NCBI GenBank assembly: GCA_026724425.1
Contig: JAIUCV010000584.1
Span: forward strand, 372,001 to 436,000
Direction of reading: 5' to 3'
DNA length: 64,000 nt
From: Erythrophleum ivorense
Lineage: Eukaryota; Streptophyta; Magnoliopsida; Fabales; Fabaceae
Below, in pieces: positions 50,735 to 61,497 of the stretch. Position numbers and translations under genes: made by a program. Position 1 is the first letter of the stretch, and each line of letters starts with the position of its first letter. A model generated the notes under the pieces. The model worked only from the letters and a program-made list of their open reading frames with translations. It was not told where the DNA came from and made no database searches.

Positions 50735-53358
50735 TGAGTGGATCATCGCGCAACCCTCAAAATAATACTAGGTTGATAAAATATGTAGCTAATGGCACAA
50801 CCTAGGTCATCTCCCTTGGAATTGGCGTTCAATGTTTAATTGAGTTTTCCAAATATTAAAAGACTCTAAAAATTCCTAAATTAGGGGGTTTAAACTAACT
50901 TAAAACTAAATTGTATTAAAATTCCTAAATTCTACCTAATTGTATGGATTATGGTTGAAAGATGGACTTGTGACTAGCTTTGGATTCATCCCTTGGTATC
51001 CACTATCCTTATCCTATTCTAATTGTGATTAATTCTGGTCTAAGAGTTCTTAGTTGTGTTCATAACAAATTATCTTGAGTAACCACTCAAGATTCAAGAG
51101 ATTAACAATCTAATGTTGAATTGAAACCTCACATCCACATTAAATTATTAATTCTTGTCTTTAAGATCTTGAACACTCAATTTGATTGATTAACTAATTT
51201 GATTAGCCTTTGAATCATCCTAAATATTTAATTAACCAACTAAATATTAAGGAATCCTCAAATTAAACATTCAAACAAATAATCTCACTCATGTATTTTA
51301 TCGAACACCTTCGAAGCACACAAGGGAATTCAGATAATATTGAAATTAACCAATGTCTAATCAGATCAATTAATCAACAAAAAAAAGTTCCTAATTAGTG
51401 TCTAACTAGCCACTAATTATAATTACACAAATTCCCTATCAAATACAACTTAACCAAGACAATAAATGAAAGAGAAAAGTGTAAGAAGATAGAAAAGTCT
51501 TAGCCAAAATTCTGAATTATTCTTCCATGGATTCAAGCTTCTCCAAGGGTTCCTTCCTTGCTAGCCTCAAGATGAAGATTAAAGCTTCATGGGAGATGGA
51601 TGGAAGGAAGATGGAGTGGATGAGTGGAGTGAATGGAATGCAGCGTGAATGGATTGATTATTCAGCCTCCTTGGATGAAGGGGATGAAGGATATATATAG
51701 GCAAGGGCCTGCTAAATTATAGAGACGTGAGTTGGGGGAATTATGAATGGACTAGGATATCCTAACAGACTTATAGAGACGTGTATAAAGTGTAGAGGCG
51801 TGAATGGATCAGAGGCGTGTTGAATAATGGTTATGCCTGAATGTATTTTAATTCTCTAATGAATCACGTGCTACCTCTTAATTCATTTTCACGTGGAAAG
51901 CTTCTTCATGTTTGTATATAAGGTGGGCCCCGTTGTGAATATAATAATCATCTTCCATGTGAATTCCTTCTGCTACTCCTCATTAGTTTTTCACGTGGTT
52001 TCCTTCGTATCATGCAGCTTATTCTCTAGCCAAGCACCTAGCTCTTGCCTCACACGAGTTATTTGATTATTCCCACATCAGCTCCCTAAGAAAAATGTGC
52101 TCTATTCCACATTATGGACCTTCTAATTTGTAGCATCTTCTTAAAAACTTCAGTCCCTTTCATGCTCTGTTTTACTCACTTAACTTCTCTTCCTACCTTC
52201 GTTGCTGCCCCATGTCAACTCTGCATGCTCCAGCTTCTGTTCACAGCACCTAAACTCGAGCTTCTCATGTGATTTTCATGTGCTACCTCTTTGTTCATTC
52301 AGCTTGTAATTACATTGTCCAACATGGCTTCACCTTCAGCTCTCTTCTCATGTCGTTTTTCACGTTGCTATCCAGCCCTCAACTCTAACGTCTTCTTCGT
52401 CGCATTTTGCTCTCTGCTTCTTCCACGTCTTGCTCACATGGTCTGCATGCAGCTTTTTTTAAGACTTCCAACCTATAGGTTCTGTACACTAATCTTCCGA
52501 AACCTATGTTTCCACATGTTCGTGTTTGCTACGTGAAGCTTTTTCCTCTCACTGCTAACTCTGTTTCTGGTGTTGTAGTTTCCTTTAAAACCTGTGGCTT
52601 CTTCCATCTCTTTTCTCAATGGAAACCTCCTCTCATATGCACATTCTGCCTTTCATGTGTTTCTTCCTCACTTTCTTCTGCGTCTCACCCCTCTACCCAG
52701 TCCAGTGTCTGTCTCTCGATGCAGTCCAGAAGATGAAAGAAGCAGCAGCCCTTGCTCGTGTTTCTTGCTTCAACTCCAGCCCATGTTGACCTCCATGCAG
52801 CTTTGTACCCATGGCTTCTTCTATTTAATTGAATCACGTGCTCAGCTGATTCTCTTCATGCTATGTACGTGTTTCAGCTGGTGCTTCATTTTACTATTTT
52901 ATCTTTCCACGTGGCTGCTTGTTAGTGCTACAGCCCGAGGCTTTGTGCCTTCTTTCTCTTCACATGTGAGCTGCCTTATTCTCCTTCCCCTCAAGCTTAT
53001 TCTTTATACATTCTTCATTCCCACATTCTACCACTTCTTCTCCACGTTGCTTCCACTCTTATTTCCTCCAAACTGTACATATGAAGCCTTCATCTTTTCT
53101 TTAATTCAAATTCCATTCAATGCTCAATTTTTGCATTGAAAATCTGCACAAAAATAATGGAAAGAATGAAATAGAAATATAACAAAATTATTTAAAAGAA
53201 TTTCATGCATTAAAACTCAATAAATTTGCCAATTAATTCATAAAGTGCATAAATGGCTAATGAAATCAATTTATATATAATTAAACCCTTAAGATCATAT
53301 TCCATGATCAAAATGCCTAAGTTAAGAGGATTAAAGTGTATAAAAATCATGCTTATCA
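50735..53358 (-). mobile_element. L-family solo LTR with TSD GTAAT
   Basis: 2624 bp from TGAGTGGATC to CATGCTTATCA on the plus strand, flanked by GTAAT at 50730-50734 and 53359-53363. The uninterrupted site exists in the G2 LTR at 13391-13395, followed by the same downstream sequence. No tRNA-Asp PBS flanks it, so it is solo. The ORF of 181 codons at 52594-53139 arises from the pyrimidine-rich sequence and is not a gene. Confidence 0.96.
51865..52913. promoter_or_regulatory. Cluster of five CACGTG (G-box) sites in L LTR
   Basis: CACGTG at 51865, 51890, 51992, 52835 and 52908. The second L LTR has one at 60842. A hexamer is expected about once per 4 kb, less in AT-rich DNA. G-boxes bind plant bHLH and bZIP factors; the promoter role is inference. 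Confidence 0.5.
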
Positions 53359-53630
53359 GTAATGCTAAGGAATGATTTAGTAACACCTGTAGGAGGTTTT
53401 TGCAAGTTGGAATAAATGGATAAATGAATTAAAGGCTTTTGATTAAGGATTAGATTCACTTATGTGCATAAACAGTTATGATTATTTAGTTAATGACTTT
53501 AATAACATTAAGGTTTGAATTTTCCTAATTTTCCTAAATCAATAAATTGAAATAGTTTTAGACCCTGATTTATGATTGTTAATTGTTTATTTAAGCTTAA
53601 TTATCATGATTAGAAGTTAAAGTCGTTACA

Positions 53631-54802
53631 TAACATCTTGTTCCTATGTAAATGTGAGAAACATAATGTTCGATTTCTTCATAAATATACGATATGTCAC
53701 CAGATATAAAAGGACATCCCCCAGATAGAATGATTTGAGGTCTAATAAAATTATAACATTAATCTAGATATCAAATAATGAGGATTCAAGGCCAGAGGTG
53801 CCCTAAAAATAGAGCAAGAATAACCAAACAAAATTTAATGAAGAAGCAGTGGCATTTTCATAATTTTAGACACTTTTAAGAAAACTCAAAGAAGGGATTT
53901 TTAAATGAAAAAAATGAGTTTCTGGGGGTTCTCAAAGGCCTTAAAAATCATAGGAACTCTTAAAATGGTTGGAACCCCTCCGATTTACGTTTTAGAGTGT
54001 TAGCTAACCTAAACTTTGATCGGTTCATTTGGGAAAGTTTTAAATTCAATTTGGATGAAACCAAAAGCATTCTATGAATTAGAGGACATAAATTTTATGA
54101 TAAAAAACATGATTCTTAAAAAGAGTTGAAATAAGCCTAAACAAAGTAAACAAGTGCATAGAGGCAAAATGGTCATTTTGAAAAATTATAAAAAAAGGCT
54201 TCTTAAGTAAGATTACGCCTTATCACCTTCTCCAAACTTTCATTTTCAGAATTTTGACCAACCATGGTGTGACATTAAGGGAAGGGATAGAGAAGCAGTT
54301 TAAGCTCCCGTTTAGGTAAGTAAATGGCCCCGTTTTATCCTGCGCTAGTTAGGAAAGTTATTCCTTTTTCTAAGAGCTCTCTAATGGTAACTTTTTTTCT
54401 TGAAAACTTGAAGATTCAAGTCTAACCAAAGCCAAAAAAGAACTCTTTTCAAGAAACCAATCAGTGAAAAATAATCTATGTGAAGAGAGCTTCGTTTTAA
54501 GGTAACACTTTACTTGAAGCACTTACAAAATTTTATGTTTCCAAGCCATTTAAGCTTTAGCCTAAAGAGAGAAAGTGAGGAAGAGAGTTTTTCTTCGTGT
54601 ATTATTGATGGAACCAAGGGTAATGGAGTGTGAGGATTAAGAAGATACCATTAAAATTGAATAAGAAGCATTAGATTGAAAGTTAGCAAACTTAGGGATT
54701 TAATTGCACCTAAGCTAAGATGAAGCTTTGGAATAGTAATTTAAGTTGTCTAAGGGTATATATGAGTTCTTAAGACATCTAGAAGCCTTCACAAGTGCCA
54801 AT
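53631..54802 (+). mobile_element. C LTR, second segment
   Basis: Continues the C LTR begun at 48246, after the nested G2 solo LTR. It matches 61500-62660 and resembles the G1 LTR start at 8119. It is interrupted at 54803 by a reverse C solo LTR. Confidence 0.8.
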
Positions 54803-57800
54803 TGTAACACCATATTTATCTAGCTTGCTTCATGCTATTTCTAGGTCTTATGCCATGCATTTCACAAGGAAGCAAGAAAGATGGCATTAGAACAATAAAT
54901 ATACTTGCATTACGTCACGAATAAATTTTTTATTTCATGTCTCGTGGCCTATATGGACTTATCCATCTCATCCTCTTATTTAAATACACAAATACAACTC
55001 ATAACAAGCTCAAGAAGTGGCTTATCATTCGAGCAACGGTAGTGGATACATAAAATGCAATGATGTAGCCTTGGACTAATTTTTTTGATTCTGTGCCTCA
55101 ATTTTGAAAAATTATAACTAATTTTAGAAAAATAAAAACTAGACACACTATACCATTCTAGAAAGCTACAGATGTCAACTTTATGTTAAAAATAAATCTA
55201 GACCACAACAGAGGCTGCTAGCTATTGAAAATTGATGAAATAGTACTAGAGGTTGACTGTCATTACTGGTACTAACCTCTAATTTCAAAAATTCATATCT
55301 CCCTGCTCAGAGGTCCAATTGGGATGATCTCAGTGCCCATGGAAATCACATCATGTCTAGTTTATAGTTGTAAACTTTCATGAGCATTGGGCATCATTTG
55401 ATAAATGAATGACACAACCTAAGTTTCTAACCATATGAATAGTGTCTGCATCAGTTTAGCAAAAAAATGCCAATTTTGGAAATTAATAATTAATTCCATA
55501 GAGCTCCAAATAATCTGATCTTTAGATTTCCAAAAATCTCTAGATAAGATCTATATGTGTGCCAAATTTCATGAGCAAATTCATTCATTTGGTTAAATCT
55601 TGACATTGGATTGCAAAATGGCTCATTTTATGTCACAAAGGGGTTTAAATGGTCTAAAATTGCTTCTAAGGCAACCATGGTCACTTGAGCACGTGGGAAT
55701 GCACCAAAATGGCTCTCTAAACTTGTCTCAAAGATCTATAAACCCATATTTCTCAAACTCATTCTCTCACCTCATGCCATGCACAAGATTACACATGCTT
55801 GAATTTGCCATGCACTACCAAAAATGCACATTACCACTCATTTGGCACTAGTACTAAACCATACATCAAACATTTAGGTAATTACATATGTTCATATGAT
55901 TACATAATAATTTCATCATAGGATTACATCATCTACCATGTGTATGGCTACAAAAGAGACAAAACTAGGCATTTTGATGTCAAACTCTCATCTTCCAACT
56001 TGGTAGCTTTCATTACCTTATTCAATTGCTCCACCTAGCATGTTAAGACATTGGAGAGGAGGGAATGACATTCAAAGAATCCTAATAGCTCATCTCCCTT
56101 GCAATCATACATAAAATATGCAATACAAGCCTTGAAAATGCATGCATGAGCATGATGACATGTATGATCATTCAAGAAGCATTCTTAGCATTTGAACAAG
56201 TCATACAAAGCATACATAGGCTTGCCATGTAAGTAGATTAGCCTCACCCATTCTCTTATGGATTTTGGACTTGCTTTACCCATTTTCTCTAAGAGGTTTT
56301 GACTCAACTTCACTTTTAGGAGACTCTTTACTTTGTCTCTACCAATTTCAAGGGCTCTTGGGCATGGATAGAGTGTTCTTGGCTTCTCCACACTCAAACA
56401 AACTAAGCCAAGTATATAAAACATTATTTGAGTGCATAAAACATCATCATGGTACCATGGCATATGAGATCATGCTAGAATACTTTTCATGGCTTAAACC
56501 ACACATACACATATCCAAAGACAAGGTAAGCACACATTCATACATGAGAGAAAGTGGAGAGAGCTACCTTTGCCACACAAGCACACTTTTTCCTTGGACC
56601 TTGAGTCTTCTCCCTCAACCTCACACACACAAGGAGGTGGAGATCATTTCTCTTGGCCTAGACACATCATATGGAAGCTAATTATACTCTTAAATGAAAT
56701 TCTAAGGCTATACGTTTACTAGAAAAGCTAGGTGGTTCATATAATCCTTTTATGGTTCCATAATGCACTTAATGAAGCAAACCTATGGAAACATAATAGT
56801 TGCTCCATTCTCTTCATTTATTTATGATCCTTGACTCTATTTAAACCTTTTGGAGTCATCACACAATTAAATCAAGGAGTCTAGCTAGGTGTTGCTTCTT
56901 TAAGCCATAATATGGAACCTATGATACTATCTCACTTTCTATGGCTTCTAAAATTTTTCCAAGGCTTCCTTTCATCCTCTTCCATTATACATGATTTAAA
57001 AATAAACTTGAAACAAATTAAAACTTCCCCTTGGTACTCTTTCTAGCCTAGGTCGAAACCATGCTTTATATGAGTACCAAGTGGGTTTGCTTCATTTTCT
57101 TGATGGAAGATGTATATGAGGAGCCTTCAAGGGATCTCAAGAGCTCATCCAAACATTCATTTAAGCCTAGGGATTATTGTATCAAATTAGATTTTTAAGG
57201 GAGCCCATGAAACCCTCACTTTGCTATCTTGAAAATTAATGGCTTTTACTTAATTTTCTTTGCATATTTTAAATTCCCACACCTTAATTCATATCATTCA
57301 TTCTTGGTTTTGCCCAAAAACACTCTTCCCTTGGCTGGCTATAGGGAGAATGAATTGCGCACAAGAAGAACAAGAAAAGTGAAGCATGGAGACTAAGAAT
57401 TTCACCTTGATTTTAAGCTTTCCTTGAATACTTTCTCTTTTCTACTAGCTCTCCTCTCCAAATCTGAATTTTTTCCCTTTGGTCTAACATCAAAATAGCA
57501 CTAAAAACCTCAATAAAACTATGAAAAGGAAGAAGGGAAGGAGGAGAAGAAGTTTAGTAAAGGAAAGTTCTTCAAAAATCAAGATTTTCATACCTTTCTT
57601 GCCTTGTTTTTCCTCTTCCTCTTGCCTCCTCTTGTGTCCCATTTTCCCTTGCTCTCCCTTCTATTCTTGGGCAAAAATAAGGTCAATTCTAAAAGGGAAA
57701 GAAGGAGGGCGTGAAATAAGAAGGGGTCTCTTGAAGCTTCTTTTTCAAAAATTTCACTTTTGCCCTTTGTTCTTGACATTTTCGTTTCTAACTTGTTTTA

Positions 57801-58316
57801 GCTCCTATTTGAGAATCCTCTTTTTCATCATAAAATTTAGGCCCTCAATCTTATAAAATGCTTTTAGAATCACTCAATTTGGAGTTAAAACCTTCCCGAA
57901 CAAATCAGTCAAAGTTTAAGTCAACTGACAATGGAAAACATCCATTAGAGGGGTTTTAACTGTCCTAGGGCTTCCCCTAGTTTTCAGGGCCTTTGAGAAC
58001 CCCAAAGAGCTCAAAATTTTTATTTAAAAAGCCCTCTTATGAGAATTCTAAAATTTGCTCAAAATTATGAAAATGCTATTATGTTTTATTAACTTTTCAT
58101 TCAAATTTATTTCTTCATTCAAGCTTTATTTTTCTTTCTGCCTGAACTAGGGATTCTTGTTTTTAAGAGTTTAGAATGCTACATAAATTTTTTGGGACCT
58201 CAAATCACTCTATCTGGGGAACTTCCTTTTGTGTCTAGTGAATTTTATACATTTATGGAGAAACATACGTTATGTTTCTTGCGTTTTCTCTCATTTTTAG
58301 AGAACCGAATATTACA
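54803..58316 (-). mobile_element. C-family solo LTR, minus strand, TSD CCAAT
   Basis: 3514 bp from TGTAACACCATA to GAATATTACA, flanked by CCAAT at 54798-54802 and 58317-58321. It is inserted in opposite orientation in another copy of its own family. ORFs such as 56265-56681 are not conserved in the other C LTRs. Confidence 0.94.
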
Positions 58317-58481
58317 CCAATTCCTTAAGAGAAAGCAAGCAAGCTCTATAGGTGCTATATGCTTGCATAGTCTTGGCCAAGAGCTCTTCATGCACCTAGG
58401 GAGAGTTTTAATTTTTTTTAAGACTAGAAAGGGATTAAATATGATGGAAGAACATCAAATGAAGCCTTGAAAAAAATGCTT
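58317..58481 (+). mobile_element. C LTR, third segment, truncated
   Basis: Resumes the host C LTR after the reverse insertion and matches about 62660-62855. It stops at about 58481, where the interior of an L element begins in reverse. Confidence 0.72.
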
Positions 58482-59099
58482 ATTATCAAGCAATTCAGGA
58501 TCAACAACATCATGTGCATTGGTATTTACTGTGCTATCATGTATACTAGAATTAGTTCTAACAAATTGCAAAGTATTAGAAGATGGAAGTATATTACCCA
58601 ATGAATAAGACACTTCCTCCTCTATACATTCTCTTATGATTTGCTCTTACAATCCAGTAGCATTTAAAGTAGGTTAATTCATTTGAGCTCTTGAATCCTT
58701 CATGAGGTTATCCATCATCTGTTGGTTTTGGAGTTGTAACTGTTCAGTTTCCCATTGGAGTTGAAAATTATAAGCTTCTAACTGCTGCCTCATTCTTTCT
58801 TCCCAACTTGGTTCCCAATTAAGCTTTTGTTGAATATACTCCTCATAGTAGTTGTAAGGATAATATTCTGGTTCTTGCATGTTGTAATTGTGGTATGGCT
58901 CATAATGATAGTGGTAATTAAGGTGAATCTCATAGGAGTGGTGAAAAGGTTGGTAGCATGGTGGTTGAACTTATTGTGCTTGTCTTTTTTGCTCAAGAAG
59001 GCTATGAAGCATTGATATAGCTTTATCCATCTTTCATACAATCCTATCATTTACTCAAGAATCATAGACACCTTGATTGGACATGTAATAAGGATCCAT
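58482..59099 (-). pseudogene. L-element acidic/Gln-rich protein, second copy (broken)
   Basis: The minus-strand frame begins at ATG 59099-59097 (M-D-P-Y-Y) and aligns along its length with 660-1310. It has a Gln-rich N-terminus, then Y-Y-P-Y-N-Y-Y-E-E, then L-Q-L-Q-N-Q-Q-M-M-D-N-L-M and a stretch matching the start of the acidic region. Five or more stops interrupt it, mostly where the other copy has Gln or Cys; the longest open piece is 58880-58674. The acidic Cys-module region is missing because the copy is cut at about 58482. No stop position is shared with copy 1. Confidence 0.72.
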
Positions 59100-59608
59100 T
59101 TAAAGCAAAGAAAATGATAAGTTTAATTAAAGTATAAGAGAAGTCACTAACAAACTATAACTAAAATTAACTCTAAATTAAGAAAATAAAATTCAAATGA
59201 AGTTAACAACTTTCTAACAATAAAAAATACTCTAAAACAGAGGTTAATCACACAAAATGAACTCACAAAAATTAAAGAAATTAAATTTAGAAAATATGAA
59301 AAATTCCTAAAAAATTCAAGAAATTTAAAAAAAATTAAAAAAGTGCCTTAAATGTTGGAATTTGGCCCAAAAATGGTGCACCTAATAGCTTTACTATTAA
59401 TTTTTCTCAAAACACCCAAAAACCTTGGAAAACAAAGTTTGAGAATTTTCTATGCATATTAAAAACAATTTCAGCAAGCAGGACAGTTGATGTACGACAT
59501 CGAAATGTCTAAAAATCAAGCTTAAAATAGAGCAAAAACCAAACAAAAATAGAGCTAAAACAAAGCTCAAACACTTAGAAATCCTTTTCAAATAATTGAG
59601 AATCCAAT
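59100..59608 (-). mobile_element. L element leader, minus strand
   Basis: A-rich on the plus strand; reverse complement of the T-rich leader at 145-659, between PBS and reading frame. No coding signal. Confidence 0.75.
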
Positions 59609-59626
59609 TCCCAAGCAACGACGCTA
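59609..59626 (-). other. Decayed tRNA-Asp primer-binding site
   Basis: On the minus strand TAGCGTCGTTGCTTGGGA, differing from the intact site at 127-144 at four bases, three of them C-to-T or G-to-A transitions. Confidence 0.8.
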
Positions 59627-59631
59627 AATTT

Positions 59632-61497
59632 TTTATGGTCATGTCGTGCAACCTCAAAATAAACTAGGTTGAAAAATAATAGCTAGTGGTGCAACCTAGA
59701 TCGTCTCACTAGGAAATGGAATTTAATGTTTAATTGAGTTTTCCAAGTGTAAAAGAACTCTACAAATTACCTAATTAAAAGGGGGGTTTGATCTAATTAA
59801 ATTATGTAAAATGAAATTGAATTAAAACTCCTAATTACTACCTAATTGCATGAATTAAAGAGTGAATGATAGACATGTGACTAGTTTTGGATTCATCCCT
59901 TGATATCAACTATCCTTATCCTAATCAATTGTGATTAATTTTGGTCTAAGATCCCTAATTGTGTTCATGGCAAATGATCTTGAATTACCATTCAAGATTC
60001 AAGAAATTAATAATCTAATATTGAATTGAAACCTCAACCCGTACTAAACCATTAATTCTTGCCTTTAAGATCAATGAATACTTCAATTTGATTGATTAAT
60101 CAATTAATTAGCCTCTAAATTATCACCCTAGGATATTTAATTAACCAATCAAACTCCAAGGAATCCTCGAATCAAATAATTAAGCACATAATCTCACTCA
60201 TACATTTCATTAAACACCTTGATTGCATACATAAAAAATTAGAGAATAATGAAAATCCAACACTAAAATTAATCAAATAATTTTTCAAATTCTCCACTAA
60301 TCAATGTCTAACTAGCCATCAATCATAAACTACATCAATCTCAATTATTTACAAGCTTACCCAAGCAAATAAAATAACAAAAATTGATGTAGAAAGAGAA
60401 AATAAAAATAAGAAGCTTAGCCAAAATCCCTTGCTATTTTCTTTGAATTCAAGCTTCAACCAAGGACTTCCTCCTAGCTAGCCACAATATGGAAATTTAA
60501 TGCTTCATGGAGGTGGAAGAATGGTGGAGAATGGAGTGGAAATGGCTACTGCATTGTGAAGTGGAGTGAATGTAGAATGACAATGGAATTACATGGATGA
60601 GATGGCTTGATGGATTAATGGTTCTGCCTCCAACGTCACCTCCCGCACTCTTCCTCACATGCTTCATTAATACAAGTCAGCCCATAGCTCATTTTTCAAA
60701 CCTCACGTAGTCTACATTATAGAATGGATGAGATGGAATAATGTTAATTTGGATGAATGAATGATGTGTTAATTAATTCTATAATGGATGATTCATCCTT
60801 TTGATACTACCATGAATGTATTTTTTTATTCCTTTGTATGTCACGTGCTTATTTAAAATCAGCTCATGCACTCTACCTCCAACAGATTAAGCTTCATGCA
60901 CTATTCACATCGTTTTCTAATTGTTTCCCATGTCACTTTCCATGTTAGCTTCAATGTAAGTCTTCAGCTTATTTCACATGTTTTCCACATTCTGCATGAT
61001 GGTGTGTGTTTAAGTTTCGGCTTCTTTTCTTAATGCTTCTTCTCTTTGCATGTGAGCTGCCCCGTAGTTGCTTCTTCATGCTTCCTTGAGTTTGAATGAA
61101 TGTGTGCAAAGGAATGCTCCCAGTACTTGCGTTCAACTCAGCTCAAGCCATCAACCCAAAAATGATTCACATGTTATGCATTTTGAGTTTGCCTCTTGCT
61201 TCATTCAGCTCTTGATTCCTCCACTCATGCTACTCTTCTCCAGCCCAGGTCCCTCTTCTTTGTTCTGCTCGTAGCCATGCAAACCTCCTTTATGGAGTCC
61301 CAAAACTTGTAGCTTTTTTGTTCAGCTCATTTTAGCACGTAGCATTCCTTCTTTCCATGCAAACTTAGCTCCTTCATTTAACTCAACTCTTTCATGTCAA
61401 AACCGTAGCTTCTTCTTCGTCCAGCCCAACACATGAATCTCCTCCAGTTGCCTAATGTGTTTTAGCTTGTTTTTATGTGAAGAAAACCTTGTGCTTC
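59632..61497 (-). mobile_element. L-family 5' LTR, partial
   Basis: Matches 50735 to about 52600 of the L solo LTR; the outer third (about 0.76 kb) is missing at the border with the C LTR starting at 61498. The left edge is set by the 5-bp spacer to the PBS. Confidence 0.8.

Larger units (their letters stand above)
48253..53630 (+). mobile_element. G2 solo LTR with TSD TAACA
   Basis: Starts TTTAACACCC (family start TGTAACACCC, one change) and ends GTCGTTACA. TAACA repeats at 48248-48252 and 53631-53635. Excluding the nested L LTR it is 2749 bp. The conserved core is at 49295-49515. No PBS, PPT or interior. Confidence 0.88.

Noticed and set aside
52594..53139. 181-codon plus-strand ORF
   Set aside because: It lies wholly inside the L solo LTR, antisense to it, in a pyrimidine-rich stretch; the frame is not kept in the other L LTR.
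56265..56681. 138-codon ORF in minus-strand C LTR
   Set aside because: Corresponds to the degenerate repeat array and flanks; equivalent regions in other copies contain stops.
57521..57856. 111-codon Lys/Ser-rich ORF
   Set aside because: Within a C solo LTR, not open in the other C LTRs, low-complexity composition.
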